A DNA stretch of 64,000 nucleotides. It comes from Dactylosporangium sucinum (GTDB lineage: Bacteria; Actinomycetota; Actinomycetes; Mycobacteriales; Micromonosporaceae). The stretch covers positions 1 to 64,000 of the forward strand of contig NZ_BMPI01000011.1 of the NCBI RefSeq assembly GCF_014647515.1, in the 5' to 3' direction. The notes below the pieces were generated by a model. The model saw only the letters and a program-made list of their open reading frames with translations, did not search any database and was not told the origin of the DNA. Of this stretch, positions 33,930 to 42,970 are shown piece by piece (the first letter of the stretch is position 1; every line of letters begins with the position of its first letter). The translations under genes were made by a program, and so were the position numbers.

Positions 33930-34451
33930 ATGCTGATCCGGCCGTGGGAGGGTGGGGACGATCGGCTCGTGCTCGCCGCGCAACCGGAGCTGTCCGAGCG
34001 GAGCCTCACCCGGCGGTTCCTCGTCGGGACCGGTGGGCGGCTGCCGTCCGGCTACCTCGCCCACATCGCCAAGGGTGCCCGGCCGCCCGCCTGGGACGCC
34101 CAGGTCGCGATCGACCGCGGCACGCTCTGCGGATGGGCCGAGTACGGGCGGATCCACGGTACAACCGACGCCGCCGACCTCGCCGTCATCGTCGCCGACC
34201 GGTGGCAGCGGGCGGGCGTCGGGTCGCGGCTCGTCCGGGCGCTCGTCCAGCGCATGGCCGCGGCCGGGATCCGGCAGGTGTACGCCGAGGTCCTGCCCTC
34301 CAACCGGGACGTGCGCGCGTTCGTCCGGGCGCTGGCCGGCCGGGGGCCGCAGGGCGAGTACGCCGACGGGCTGGTGCGCTACCACTTCCCGCTCGTCGAC
34401 GTACCCGCCGAGCTTCGGGATCAGAACGCCGGGATGGCGACCGCCGTGTAG
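33930..34451 (+). CDS. GNAT family N-acetyltransferase
   Basis: 173 residues with a GNAT fold. The acetyl-CoA pyrophosphate-binding loop is VADRWQRAGVGSRLVRALVQ (near residues 88-107, the R/Q-x-x-G-x-G/A pattern), followed by the beta-5 strand QVYAEVLPSN. ATG 33930 follows GGGAAGGCGGGA. The acceptor substrate is unknown. Its 3' end overlaps the convergent beta-propeller gene by 31 bp. Confidence 0.88.
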   Translation: MLIRPWEGGDDRLVLAAQPELSERSLTRRFLVGTGGRLPSGYLAHIAKGARPPAWDAQVAIDRGTLCGWAEYGRIHGTTDAADLAVIVADRWQRAGVGSRLVRALVQRMAAAGIRQVYAEVLPSNRDVRAFVRALAGRGPQGEYADGLVRYHFPLVDVPAELRDQNAGMATAV

Positions 34452-35362
34452 GGCGTCGCCGGGGTCGGCGTCGTCGTGAAGCGGGCGTTGGGCAGGTACA
34501 GACGGTTGCCGAACCTCGCCACCGTGGTCGGCACGTCGAAGCGCGGGTCCGTCGCCGTGGCGCGCAACTCGCCCGTGCGGCCCGCGCGGTCCAGCTCGAC
34601 CGCGGCCACCGTGTTCAGGCGGTTCTGCACGACGTACAGCGTGCGGCCGGCCAGGAGCAGGCCGTCGCCGTTGGTGAACAGTGTGCCGCCCACGTCGATC
34701 CGGGTCGTGGCGCCGGTGCGGGGGTCGATGCGGAACAGCAAGCCGGTGTTGGACTGCACGGCGACGAGCGCCTTGCCGTCCGGGGTCTCGGCGATGCCGT
34801 TGAGGTTGTTGACGTCGGGGGTCAGCACGAAGTCGCCGGTGAGGGCGATCGTGGTGAACGACGACGGCAGCCGGCGGTGCTTGCCGAGGGCGACCTTGTA
34901 CAGCACCGCCTTGCGCGAGTCGGTGAAGTACGCGGCCGAATCGGTGAGCACGACGTCGTTCACGAACGTGGGAGCGGTCGCGAACTGGTACGCGGCGAGC
35001 ACCGCGCCCGTGCGCAGGTCGATCACGCGGGCGTTGCCCCCGCCGCCCCCGGCGACGAAGAGCCGGCCCCGGCCGTCGGTCTTGAGACCCAGCGAGGCGG
35101 TCCCGACCGCCGGGCTGAGCTCCGAGCCGGCGCCGGAGACCAGGTTCACGCGGTAGATGCGCCCGTCGGCCCGGGAGCCGAAGTACGCGAACGGGCCGGG
35201 ACCGATCGCGATGCCCTCGGGCTGGAACCCGTCGGGCAGGTCGAGGGTCGTCGGCAGCGGGCGGTGGCCCGGGGAGGAGGCGGCGGCGGGCGTCGCCACC
35301 AGCGTGGCCATGATCGTTGCGGCCAGGGTCAGTCCAACCATCACGCGTCGATGTATGGTCAT
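34421..35362 (-). CDS. Secreted beta-propeller protein (SMP-30/gluconolactonase-like)
   Basis: 313 residues with a Sec signal peptide (about 1-29, ending ATPAAASS). The rest is a chain of four-stranded blade repeats (DLPDGFQPEGIAIGPGPFAYFGS, TASLGLKTDGRGRLFVAGG, NNLNGIAETPDGKALVAVQ, FTNGDGLLLAGRTLYVVQN) like SMP-30/NHL-type six-bladed propellers. Related actinobacterial proteins have sometimes been labelled superoxide dismutase, which nothing here supports. ATG 35362. The ligand or substrate is unknown. Confidence 0.83.
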   Translation of the reverse strand: MTIHRRVMVGLTLAATIMATLVATPAAASSPGHRPLPTTLDLPDGFQPEGIAIGPGPFAYFGSRADGRIYRVNLVSGAGSELSPAVGTASLGLKTDGRGRLFVAGGGGGNARVIDLRTGAVLAAYQFATAPTFVNDVVLTDSAAYFTDSRKAVLYKVALGKHRRLPSSFTTIALTGDFVLTPDVNNLNGIAETPDGKALVAVQSNTGLLFRIDPRTGATTRIDVGGTLFTNGDGLLLAGRTLYVVQNRLNTVAAVELDRAGRTGELRATATDPRFDVPTTVARFGNRLYLPNARFTTTPTPATPYTAVAIPAF

Positions 35363-35394
35363 ACCCCGTTCTACCCCTTCCCGGGCGAAAGCGT

Positions 35395-37422
35395 TCAGGT
35401 CGTCGACGCGACGAACCGCTTGATCCGCTCGACGGCGTCGCCCGGCGGGGTCAGGAACTGCAGCCCGATCTCGGTCTGCGACCCCTGCGCCACGCAGTGC
35501 ATCACCTGCGCGTGCAGCCGCAGCGGGCGCTCGTCGATGTCGAGCTCGACGCTCACCGCGTCGCCGGTGCGCAGCGGCACCGCGCCGTCGGCGCAGCAGC
35601 GCAGGCCGCCGGCGCTGAGGTCCATGAGCTCGCCGGTGAGCGTGTCCGCGCCGCCGTCGACGGTGATGCGCACCGGGCCGGTCGCGGCGATCCGCTCGGC
35701 GTGGCGTCGCTCCAGCTTCTCGGCCAGGGCGGACATCCCGCGGATGCGTTCGAGGGTCTCGTTGACCCGGCCGTTGAGCCGCTCGACGACGGCGTGCTGG
35801 TCCTGGGCCACGGTGTGCAGCACGCCCGTCGCCTCGCCGATCCCGCCGACGCCGGAGACCATCGCCGCGATCGTGTCGGCCATCTCGGCCGCGTTGCGCT
35901 CCAGCGACGTGATCGTGGTGCTGATCTGCTCGGTCGACTCGGCGGTGTTGCTGGCCAGGTCCTTGACCTCGTTGGCGACCACGGTGAAGCCGCGGCCCGC
36001 CTCGCCGGCCCGGGCCGCCTCGATCGTCGCGTTGAGCGCGAGCAGCCGGGTCTGCGCGGCGATCCCGGCGATGAGCTGGGTGGTGCCGTGGACCTGGCGC
36101 AGGCTGTCGCCGAGCGCGGCGACGACCCGCTCGGCCTGGCCGGCCCGCGCGACGACGGACGCGGTGGCCCGGTCGGCCTCGGTCACCCGCTCCTCGATCG
36201 TGCGGGCGGCCCCGCGGACCTCGTCGACCTGCGCGACGACGTCGTGGAGCTCCTGCGCGATCGCGTTGACGGACTCGTCGACGACGCCCTGCGCCCGCTC
36301 GCGCAGCTGCCGCTGGCCCTCCCGCTGCTGCTCGAAGCTCGCGTGCAGCTGCTCCTCGCGCACGCGCTGGCTGCGCTGCAGGGCCGCGTCCTGCTCGGCG
36401 AGGCGCGACCGGGCCTTCTGCAGCGCCCGGCCGATGTCGCCCAGCTCGTCGTGGCCCGACGGCAGCTCGCGCTCGCTGAGGTCGCCGTCGGCGGTCGCGG
36501 TCACCCCGGACACGGCCAGTCCCACGTCGTGCCGGGTGCGCCACAGTACCGCGGCCGCGAGCCACCACGCGACGAGCAGCCCGACGCCGGTGACGGTCAG
36601 GTTGAGCATCCGGTCGCGGGTGAGCCGGTCGTGCCGCTCCCGCAGCAACCGCTCCAGCGCGGACCGGCTCGGGTCGAGCGCGGCGCCGGCCGCCGCGGCG
36701 AGCGCCGTGGTGTCGGCGGCGGACGGGTTCGACAGCCCGGCGGCGAGCGCGTCGCCGAGGGCCTCCGCGGCATCGGCGGCGGCGGTGACCGGGGCCAGGT
36801 TCCCGCGCAGGTCGGCGTCCGACGTGTGCGTGAGGGCCGTCTGTACCGCGGCCCGCAGCGCCTCGGCCGCCCCCTGCAGCTTGCCCGCGGCGACCGCCTG
36901 CGCCGCCGTCCGGTCGGCGGCGCTCGCCGCCGGGTCCGGGTTGGCCGCCTCGGCCGCGGTGAGCAGCGCCTCCGGCAGCTCGACGATCTGGATGTCCATG
37001 ACGTAGAAGGAGTCCAGGTCGGGGTCGAGGATCAGGCTGGAGGTGTTGCCGGCCTCGGTGATGAGCGCGACGAGCGCGGTCGCCGCGGCCACGCCGCCCG
37101 TGGGCGGGATCGCGCCGAGCTCGTCGCCGAGCTCGAGCGTCGGGTGCTGCTGGACGGCGGACCGCAGCCGCGCCAGGTCGGGGGCCTCCCCGGCGGCGAT
37201 CGCCGTCATCGCCCGCAGCGCCTCGTGGACGACCCCGGTGCCGTCGAGCTCGTCGGCGGCGAAGTCGACCTGCCCGCCGATCGTCGACGAGTACGCCCAT
37301 GTTGCGCCGAGGCCCGGCACCAGCAGTACGACGCACAGCACGGCCAGCCGGGTGCTGGTGCGGACCCGGTCCGACAACCACAGGGCCGGCCGGAGCAGCA
37401 CCGGCCCACGCGAACCGCTCAT
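35395..37422 (-). CDS. Methyl-accepting chemotaxis protein with C-terminal PilZ domain
   Basis: 675 residues. Membrane helix 1 is at about 24-44, a periplasmic-type helical sensor domain runs to about 285, helix 2 follows, then a HAMP-like segment and the MCP coiled coil with tip [19 protein letters not shown]. The last 110 residues are a PilZ domain with both c-di-GMP contacts: RHAER (RxxxR) and DLSAGG (DxSxxG). Chemoreceptor output could thus be gated by c-di-GMP. The ATG at 37422 is the end of an 83-bp start-codon repeat, so codons 1-4 (MSGS) are repeat sequence. Confidence 0.92.
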   Translation of the reverse strand: MSGSRGPVLLRPALWLSDRVRTSTRLAVLCVVLLVPGLGATWAYSSTIGGQVDFAADELDGTGVVHEALRAMTAIAAGEAPDLARLRSAVQQHPTLELGDELGAIPPTGGVAAATALVALITEAGNTSSLILDPDLDSFYVMDIQIVELPEALLTAAEAANPDPAASAADRTAAQAVAAGKLQGAAEALRAAVQTALTHTSDADLRGNLAPVTAAADAAEALGDALAAGLSNPSAADTTALAAAAGAALDPSRSALERLLRERHDRLTRDRMLNLTVTGVGLLVAWWLAAAVLWRTRHDVGLAVSGVTATADGDLSERELPSGHDELGDIGRALQKARSRLAEQDAALQRSQRVREEQLHASFEQQREGQRQLRERAQGVVDESVNAIAQELHDVVAQVDEVRGAARTIEERVTEADRATASVVARAGQAERVVAALGDSLRQVHGTTQLIAGIAAQTRLLALNATIEAARAGEAGRGFTVVANEVKDLASNTAESTEQISTTITSLERNAAEMADTIAAMVSGVGGIGEATGVLHTVAQDQHAVVERLNGRVNETLERIRGMSALAEKLERRHAERIAATGPVRITVDGGADTLTGELMDLSAGGLRCCADGAVPLRTGDAVSVELDIDERPLRLHAQVMHCVAQGSQTEIGLQFLTPPGDAVERIKRFVASTT

Positions 37423-37505
37423 GTGCCCTCCGCTTCGCTCCGGACGCACGAGCCCACGCTGTGCCGATGATTCGCGGCCTCTCCGCTTCGCTCCGAACCG
37501 CTCAT
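37419..37505 (-). repeat. 83-bp start-codon repeat unit before the MCP-PilZ gene
   Basis: On the minus strand ATGAGCGGTTC occurs at 37505 and again at 37422, 83 bp apart. Between them the unit carries GGAGCGAAGCGGAG twice, like the pafB-pafC units. It reads as a 28-codon mini-ORF ([11 protein letters not shown] to RSEAEGT) whose TGA (37421-37419) overlaps the MCP start as ATGA. The length is again 3n-1. GGAGG lies just before the MCP ATG. Confidence 0.85.
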
Positions 37506-37531
37506 GTCGACAGATTCGGCCGGAACGAGCC

Positions 37532-37580
37532 GTTGTTGAGGATCCGCGGCGGCGGGCCGCGAAGGGCGACCCGCCGCCAC
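37532..37580 (-). terminator. Hairpin after the NlpC/P60 gene
   Basis: On the minus strand, just after the stop at 37585, GGCGGCGGGTC... pairs with GGCCCGCCGCC across a short loop. The GC-rich stem separates the hydrolase gene from the repeat and MCP-PilZ gene. Confidence 0.6.
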
Positions 37581-37584
37581 AGGA

Positions 37585-38292
37585 TCACAGGAAGCGGTAC
37601 GCCGTCCCGCCGCGCACCGGGGCGACGCGCACCCCGGCCTGCGGGTTGGCGGCCTCGACCATCTTGCCGTTGCCGATGTAGATGGCGACGTGCCCCGGCA
37701 TGTGGATGACGTCGCCGGCCCGCCACTGTCCGGACGGGACCTTGCGGCCGCGGGCGGCGATCTGCTCGCTCTGGTGCGGCAGCTTCACCCCGACCCGCGC
37801 GTACGCGGCCATGACCAGCCCACTGCAGTCGAACGCGTTCGGGCCGGACGCGGCGTACCTGTATGGCTTGCCCACCTGGCCAAGGGCCCACGACACGACC
37901 GTGCCGGCCGCGCCGGACGGCGGGGCCACGGACGGCTGCTTCGGCTGCTTGGTGGTGGTTGGTGGTTGCTTCTTCACCGGCGGCTTGGACGCTGTCGCGG
38001 GCGGCGACGAGACGACCCTGGACGCCGTGTCACGGGAGGAGAGGTGGATCGGGCGGTACGCGCGGTCCGCCTTCTCGAGGGCCGCGATGCGCGCCTCTTC
38101 GTCGGCGAGCACGTGGGCCTGGAGGGCCGCCACCTCGTCGGCGGTCGTCACACTCGACGGTTTCGGTTGGGCCGCGCTGGCGGCGGAGGAGCCGAGCCAG
38201 ACGGCGGAGAGGGCCAGGACAGTGGTTCCCGCTGCGATGCGGCGCAGCGGCTGCGATGCGTTCAGAACTACTCCCGGGTCGGCCCGGTGCAC
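37585..38292 (-). CDS. Secreted NlpC/P60 cell-wall hydrolase
   Basis: 235 residues. A signal-like N-terminus (about 1-41, ending AASAAQ), a short helical segment and a Pro/Lys/Thr linker, then an NlpC/P60 cysteine peptidase domain of about 110 residues. Catalytic Cys156 is in AFDCSGLVMAAY and His201 in MPGHVAIYIGNG. It should cut peptidoglycan stem peptides (D-Glu-mDAP type bond) outside the cell. The GTG at 38292 is the only suitable start. The 221 bp upstream (38293-38513) hold no other gene; a riboswitch there was considered but not supported. Confidence 0.9.
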   Translation of the reverse strand: MHRADPGVVLNASQPLRRIAAGTTVLALSAVWLGSSAASAAQPKPSSVTTADEVAALQAHVLADEEARIAALEKADRAYRPIHLSSRDTASRVVSSPPATASKPPVKKQPPTTTKQPKQPSVAPPSGAAGTVVSWALGQVGKPYRYAASGPNAFDCSGLVMAAYARVGVKLPHQSEQIAARGRKVPSGQWRAGDVIHMPGHVAIYIGNGKMVEAANPQAGVRVAPVRGGTAYRFL

Positions 38293-38501
38293 TCACGCGT
38301 GTCTCGGGCGGTGCGGCGGGTGTGGCGCCACCCCAGAAGCAACCGAGGCGGGCCGTCCGCCGGGACCCGAAGTACCGGACGAAGTGGACAATCGATCACA
38401 CCGGCCGCGATGAGGGCCGTCCGCGACGCTAGGCGACCCCTTCGGCGGTCGCGGCCGGTCGTGAGAAGGCTCACCCGGACCTCACCCCCGGTATGACCGC
38501 A

Positions 38502-38514
38502 TATACTCATTTCG
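38502..38514 (+). promoter_or_regulatory. -10 hexamer for a leaderless small lipoprotein mRNA
   Basis: TATACT (38502-38507), one base from consensus, lies 6 nt before the GTG at 38514. No clear -35 was seen. Confidence 0.55.
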
Positions 38515-38633
38515 TGGGGATTGTTCGGGCCGTTGCGCTGACTGCACTCACCGTGTTGGCCGGCTGCGGCGGCGGCGCCGGCGAGCCCGGGGCGAACCCC
38601 GCGTGCCGTGAAGATCTACGGCTCGATCCGTGA
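38514..38633 (+). CDS. 39-residue putative lipoprotein
   Basis: A GTG start directly downstream of TATACT opens a 39-codon frame. The product is MGIVRAVALTALTVLAGC followed by about 20 residues (GGGAGEPGANP, then CREDLRLDP). The LTVLAGC lipobox places the lipidated Cys at residue 18. This leaves a mature tail of only 22 residues, extremely short for a lipoprotein. It could be a real micro-lipoprotein or a truncated relic. It lies 83 bp ahead of the diguanylate cyclase gene and may be cotranscribed with it. Confidence 0.5.
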   Translation: MGIVRAVALTALTVLAGCGGGAGEPGANPACREDLRLDP

Positions 38634-38716
38634 CGTGGAGGACGGCTCCCGTCCTGCACCGCATCCAGGGCGCCTGGCCCGCTTGAGTCGGACGGTCCGG
38701 CGCCGATGTTCGGCCT

Positions 38717-40009
38717 GTGTACAGACGGGTGCGCCGCCGCTTGGCCGATCTGCGGATCGCGACCAAGATCATCAGCGTGTCGCTCGTCGTCGCGGCCATC
38801 TTCACCGCGTCCGGCGTCGTCGGGCTGGTGAACCTGCGCCGGCTCGCCGCCGACCAGCGCCGCGAGTACGACGTGAACGTCGTCGCCCTGGACCGCATGA
38901 CGTCCGTCCGCTCCGCCGTCGGCGCCCAGCAGGAGGCCGTCCTCGCCTTCATCCTGTCCGATCCCGGCTTCTACCGCGACAGCTACGCCGCGGTCATCGA
39001 GGAGTCCGACGCGGAGATCGACACCGAGATCGCCGAGCTGCGCCGGGTCGGGCCGCCGGTCGCCGAGCACGAGGGCCTGCGCGCGTTCGCCGCCACGATC
39101 ACCATGTGGCGCACGGCCCGCGACGCCGCGCTCGACGCCGCCCGGTCCGGCGACCAGCGCAAGGCCGCGTCCGTTGTCCTCGTGCGCTCCGAGGCCATCG
39201 CCCGCGCCGTCAAGGACCGCGCCAACGCCTTCCTCGCCCAGCTCGTCGAGGCCGTCGCCGAGGGCGCGCGGCGGGCCAAGGCCAGCAGCGACCACACCGC
39301 CCGGCTCATGGGGCTGCTGCTCACCGTCGGCGCGCTCACCGCGCTGCTGCTGTCGGTGCTCACCGCCCGGGCCATCTCCCGCCCGCTGCACCAGGTCGTC
39401 GACGTGCTCGCCCGGGTGTCGCGGGGCGACCTGAGCCGCCGCGTCGAGCTCGACCGCGGCGACGAGGTGGGCCAGATGGGCCGCTCGCTCAACGAGACCC
39501 TCGCCGTGCTGCGCAGCGCGTTCGAGGAGGTGCAGCACCGCGCCTCGCACGACGGCCTCACCGGCCTGGCTAACCGGGCGCTGCTGCGCGAGCGGATCGC
39601 CGCGGCCCGGCCGACCGCGCTCGCCGGCCTTCCGGTCGCCATGCTGCTCATCGACCTCGACGGCTTCAAGCAGGTCAACGACGCCCACGGGCACGCCGCC
39701 GGCGACCACCTGCTCACCGTCGTCGCCGCCCGGCTGCAGGCCGGCGTCCGACCGGCCGACACCGTGGCCCGCCTGGGCGGCGACGAGTTCGCCGTGCTGC
39801 TCGACGGCATCGACGACGTCCGCGCGGTCGCCGCCCGGCTGTGCGCCGCGATCCAGGCGCCGACCGAGTACCGCGGCGTCGTCCTGCACCCGAGCGCGAG
39901 CGTCGGCGTGTCCGTCTGGGACGGCGAGGTGCCGATCGACGCCCTCATGCACGACGCCGACGTCGCCATGTACGCCGTCAAGGGCCGGACCCGGGTTGCG
40001 AGCGCTTGA
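38717..40009 (+). CDS. Membrane-bound diguanylate cyclase (HAMP-GGDEF)
   Basis: 430 residues. Helix 1 is near 18-38, an extracytoplasmic four-helix sensor domain follows (about 40-195), then helix 2, a HAMP domain (AISRPLHQVVDVLARVSRGDLSRRV) and a C-terminal GGDEF domain. The active-site GGDEF is at 354-358, and the allosteric inhibitory RxxD site (RPAD) is at 345-348, spaced correctly. It should make c-di-GMP with product inhibition. The MCP-PilZ gene 1.3 kb away encodes an intact c-di-GMP receptor. GTG start at 38717. Confidence 0.94.
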   Translation: MYRRVRRRLADLRIATKIISVSLVVAAIFTASGVVGLVNLRRLAADQRREYDVNVVALDRMTSVRSAVGAQQEAVLAFILSDPGFYRDSYAAVIEESDAEIDTEIAELRRVGPPVAEHEGLRAFAATITMWRTARDAALDAARSGDQRKAASVVLVRSEAIARAVKDRANAFLAQLVEAVAEGARRAKASSDHTARLMGLLLTVGALTALLLSVLTARAISRPLHQVVDVLARVSRGDLSRRVELDRGDEVGQMGRSLNETLAVLRSAFEEVQHRASHDGLTGLANRALLRERIAAARPTALAGLPVAMLLIDLDGFKQVNDAHGHAAGDHLLTVVAARLQAGVRPADTVARLGGDEFAVLLDGIDDVRAVAARLCAAIQAPTEYRGVVLHPSASVGVSVWDGEVPIDALMHDADVAMYAVKGRTRVASA

Positions 40010-40023
40010 TAGCGTCCCCGCGC

Positions 40024-40971
40024 ATGGGAGGCATCGGGTACTCGCTCGGCATCAGCGGTGCCGGCGACGTCGACGCGGCACGGTCGGCCATCTGGGACTA
40101 CATGCAGGGATTCGCGCAGTGGTGCACGACGAGCGACGTCTACGAGGAGGTCCACTACTACCTCGACGACGTGCGGCCGGCCGAGGACCCGCACCGCCCC
40201 GGCGACACCCGCATGTACTGGTGGCTCCCCGACCACGCCGGCTGCTGCGTGCGCTCGATGCTCGCCTGGGAGCACTGGTGCCACCTCGCCGCCGCGATCG
40301 ACTGGCGGTTCATCGCCTACCGGGCCGGGCAGCACGGGGTGGCCCTCACCGGGGAGCCGCCGGCCCGCGACGACGCGCCGAACCGGTTCGTGGTCCTGCG
40401 CGGGTACCTCTGGCTCATCGAGGACGGGCGGCTCACCGGCGACAACAGCATGCTGGAGCTCGCCGAGCTCACCGCCGAGGAGGCCGCGGCCGTCGAGACC
40501 GCCCGCGGGCGGTGCGGCTGCGGGGTGTGCGCCATGCTGCGCCCCGAGCCCGGCGTCCTCGACGCGCTCCTCGACGACCTGCGCGGCGAGGACCGCGACG
40601 CCGCGATCCAGGCCGGCTGGTACCTCGCCCGCATGACCACCACCAGCCCCGCGGCCCTGGAGACGATGGTGCGCGTCGGCGGCGGCCCGATGCGGTTCCA
40701 CTACAACGACTTCAGCGGCCCGATCGAGCGGGCGGCGGCCGCCCTCCCCGGCGCCTGGGATCAGCTCATGGCCCTCGCGCCCGGGCTCAACCCCGACTCG
40801 CAGGACCTCGCGTTGCAGGGTCTTTCCAAGTTGTACCGCGACCCGCAGCGCACCGCCGGCGAGCGGTCCGCCTACCGCGCCGCCCTGCAGCGGGCCCTCG
40901 ACGACCGCGCGAGCGACACCGCCTTCTACCTGCTCCAGGACCTCAAGGACGAGGATCGGGTCAGACGCTGA
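40024..40971 (+). CDS. Conserved-looking hypothetical protein
   Basis: 315 residues, soluble, unusually rich in Trp, His and Cys for this genome. Notable features are a Trp/His-rich middle (MYWWLPDHAGCCVRSMLAW and EHWCHLAAAIDWRF), a CGCGVC cysteine cluster near residue 163, and a C-terminal helical half resembling HEAT-like or TPR-like repeats. I do not recognise a family. ATG 40024 with TAGCGT 8 nt upstream. It ends convergently with the transglutaminase-like gene, overlapping by 11 bp. Confidence 0.75.
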   Translation: MGGIGYSLGISGAGDVDAARSAIWDYMQGFAQWCTTSDVYEEVHYYLDDVRPAEDPHRPGDTRMYWWLPDHAGCCVRSMLAWEHWCHLAAAIDWRFIAYRAGQHGVALTGEPPARDDAPNRFVVLRGYLWLIEDGRLTGDNSMLELAELTAEEAAAVETARGRCGCGVCAMLRPEPGVLDALLDDLRGEDRDAAIQAGWYLARMTTTSPAALETMVRVGGGPMRFHYNDFSGPIERAAAALPGAWDQLMALAPGLNPDSQDLALQGLSKLYRDPQRTAGERSAYRAALQRALDDRASDTAFYLLQDLKDEDRVRR

Positions 40972-41788
40972 CCCAGCCGTCGAAGCCGCTCGGGGACATG
41001 CAGTGGACCCGGCCGTCGAGGCGCAGGTCCGGGTCGGTCGCGTAGCGCTCGGCGAGGACCCGCTCGGCCGCCGTGTCACCGCGGTCGGCCGCGAGCAGCA
41101 GCCGGGTCAGCTCGTCGGCGCTCCGGTCGGTGATCGCGCCCCACTGGTCCCACAGCAGCACCTCGTCGCCACGGCGGTGGGCGACCTCCAGCAGCACCTG
41201 GTCGAGCAGGAACTGGTGGCCGCGGAACGGCAGGCCGGGGCTCGCACCGTAGTTGTCGGCGTCGATGAGCCCGCGCCGGTGCGCGTCCCAGGCCTGCGCG
41301 GCGGTGAGGAACTGCGGCAGGTCGGCGGTGTCGAACGGATACCGCGACGGCTCCAGCTGCGGGTCGGCGAGGACCCAGCGGTCGCCGTCCCAGTACTCGG
41401 CGACGGCGTGGTCGTAGTTCCAGTCGTCCGCCAGGTACGGCGCGAAGCCGACCCGCACCCGGGCCGGCACCCCGCGGTGGCGCAGCGCCGCCACCGTGAG
41501 CAGCGCGAAGTCGCGGCAACAGACCACCACCCGGTCGGGCTCCGGCCGCGGCTGCGCGAGCGGCACCGGGAACCGGCTCTGGTCCAGTTCCAGGAGCCGC
41601 TCGACGCGGCGCGAGTCGATCTCGGCCAGCCGTGGCCCGGTGAACCTGATGCCGGCCGCCTGGTAGTGGACCAGCACGTTGCGCACGACCGCCATCAGGT
41701 CGGGCAGGTCGGCCGGCAGGTCATCGAGCAGGGCGGCGTACCGTCCCGGGTCGCTGAAGCGCGTCTGCACGCGGTACCGCTGCTGCAT
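40961..41788 (-). CDS. Transglutaminase-like superfamily protein
   Basis: 275 residues with a papain-like transglutaminase core. The triad is Cys91 (VVCCRDFALL), His127 (NYDHAVAEYW) and Asp142 (WVLADPQLE). No signal peptide, so cytoplasmic. Such proteins may be proteases, amidases or ligases, and the substrate is unknown. The ATG at 41788 follows TAGGTT (minus 41800-41795) by 6 nt, so it is probably leaderless. Confidence 0.88.
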   Translation of the reverse strand: MQQRYRVQTRFSDPGRYAALLDDLPADLPDLMAVVRNVLVHYQAAGIRFTGPRLAEIDSRRVERLLELDQSRFPVPLAQPRPEPDRVVVCCRDFALLTVAALRHRGVPARVRVGFAPYLADDWNYDHAVAEYWDGDRWVLADPQLEPSRYPFDTADLPQFLTAAQAWDAHRRGLIDADNYGASPGLPFRGHQFLLDQVLLEVAHRRGDEVLLWDQWGAITDRSADELTRLLLAADRGDTAAERVLAERYATDPDLRLDGRVHCMSPSGFDGWVSV

Positions 41789-41866
41789 CCATCGAACCTA
41801 ACAACATTTCCCCCCGGTTGACCCGGGCGCGGCGGCGGTGTGCACGTGACAATTTCACGCCCGTCC

Positions 41867-42877
41867 TCACCCCCCGTCGACCGGCCGGAACGGCACCAGC
41901 GCCTGGCGCGCCGCGAGCGCCGGGGTGGTCACCCGCTCCACCACGTCGAACCACGCCCGGCCGAGCACGGCGTGCGCCTCGACGGCCGGGTGGGTGGCGC
42001 CGTAGTTGTCGAGGTCGCCGAGGCCCTCGGCGAACAGGCTGTAGGTGAGCGCGGGGGCGCCGTCGGCGCCGAACATGATCCCGGCCTCGTGGCGGGAGGC
42101 GCCGAGGGTGTTGAAGTCGGCGCCGTACTTCGTGGCCACCCGGCTGCGCTCCGCCGAGGACATGGTGCGGCGGATGCCGTCGTGGTACCCGTTGATCCAG
42201 CGCAGGATGCCCAGCAGGAAGTCGCAGCTCGACGGGGTGAGCAGGGTCTTCGTCGCCAGCCGCCAGAGCAGGTCGTGCATCTCGCGGGGCGTGGTGTCGC
42301 CGAGGAAGAAGCGGTTCGGGTTGGCGACCGGCTCGACCCGGGTGTGGGTGAACCCCTTCGCGGCCAGGATCTCGTTGATCTCCAGCGCCGGCACCACCCG
42401 CCCGCACATGCGCACCGCGGTGTTGTCCGAGACGAGCAGCATCGCGGTGAGGAAGTTCGCGATCGTGACGTCGTCGCCCCAGACGGTGTGCAGGAAGTAG
42501 ATCCCGCTGCCGCCCAGGATGATGTCGGCCGGCAGGTCGAGCTTCTGCCCGAGCGAGAGCTCGCCACGGTCGACCTTGTCCATGACGGCGGTCGCGACGG
42601 CGAGCTTCTGGACGCTGTACCCCTTGGTCACGTGGTCGGCGTCGTCCTCGACCACGGGCCGCGGCACGCCGGCCGCGTCGACCAGGGCGACGTGGCTGTG
42701 CCAGGTGCCGCCGGCCTTCGCCTTCTGCCGCTCGTACACGCGCCGGATCCGCTCCGCTGGTGCCGTCACCCGATCAGTCTCCGCCGCGGCGGCGGCCGGC
42801 TGCACGCCGGCCGCCGTTCCCAGCGCCGCACCGGCCCCGAGGGCGAGGGCAGCGCGGCGCGTCAGGGCGTTCGTCAT
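41867..42877 (-). CDS. Exported serine hydrolase of the class A beta-lactamase/PBP fold
   Basis: 336 residues. The Tat signal has the twin arginine in LTRRAALALGAGAALG (Arg7-Arg8). The SxxK motif is SVQK at 88-91 and the second motif SDN at 150-152. In place of KTG there is KYGAD, so beta-lactamase activity is uncertain. ATG 42877 has a strong GGGAGG 6-7 nt upstream; an ATG at 42898 would add seven residues. It is a natural substrate for the TatA/TatC system encoded at 8.8-10.0 kb. Confidence 0.88.
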   Translation of the reverse strand: MTNALTRRAALALGAGAALGTAAGVQPAAAAAETDRVTAPAERIRRVYERQKAKAGGTWHSHVALVDAAGVPRPVVEDDADHVTKGYSVQKLAVATAVMDKVDRGELSLGQKLDLPADIILGGSGIYFLHTVWGDDVTIANFLTAMLLVSDNTAVRMCGRVVPALEINEILAAKGFTHTRVEPVANPNRFFLGDTTPREMHDLLWRLATKTLLTPSSCDFLLGILRWINGYHDGIRRTMSSAERSRVATKYGADFNTLGASRHEAGIMFGADGAPALTYSLFAEGLGDLDNYGATHPAVEAHAVLGRAWFDVVERVTTPALAARQALVPFRPVDGG

Positions 42878-42970
42878 GGTTTCCTCCCGTGTGTCCATTG
42901 CGCGGTACTCCGGGAGGGTAACCCATCATCCACCGCCACCGATGCCCCGTCGCATGGTTACTCTCGTGCC

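Noticed and set aside
34421..35362. Annotation as superoxide dismutase
   Set aside because: No metal-binding SOD motifs; the sequence is a beta-propeller repeat protein.
38293..38513. Possible c-di-AMP (ydaO-type) riboswitch upstream of the NlpC/P60 gene
   Set aside because: Such genes often carry one, and the leader is GC-structured, but I could not place the conserved core motifs. A covariance-model search would decide.
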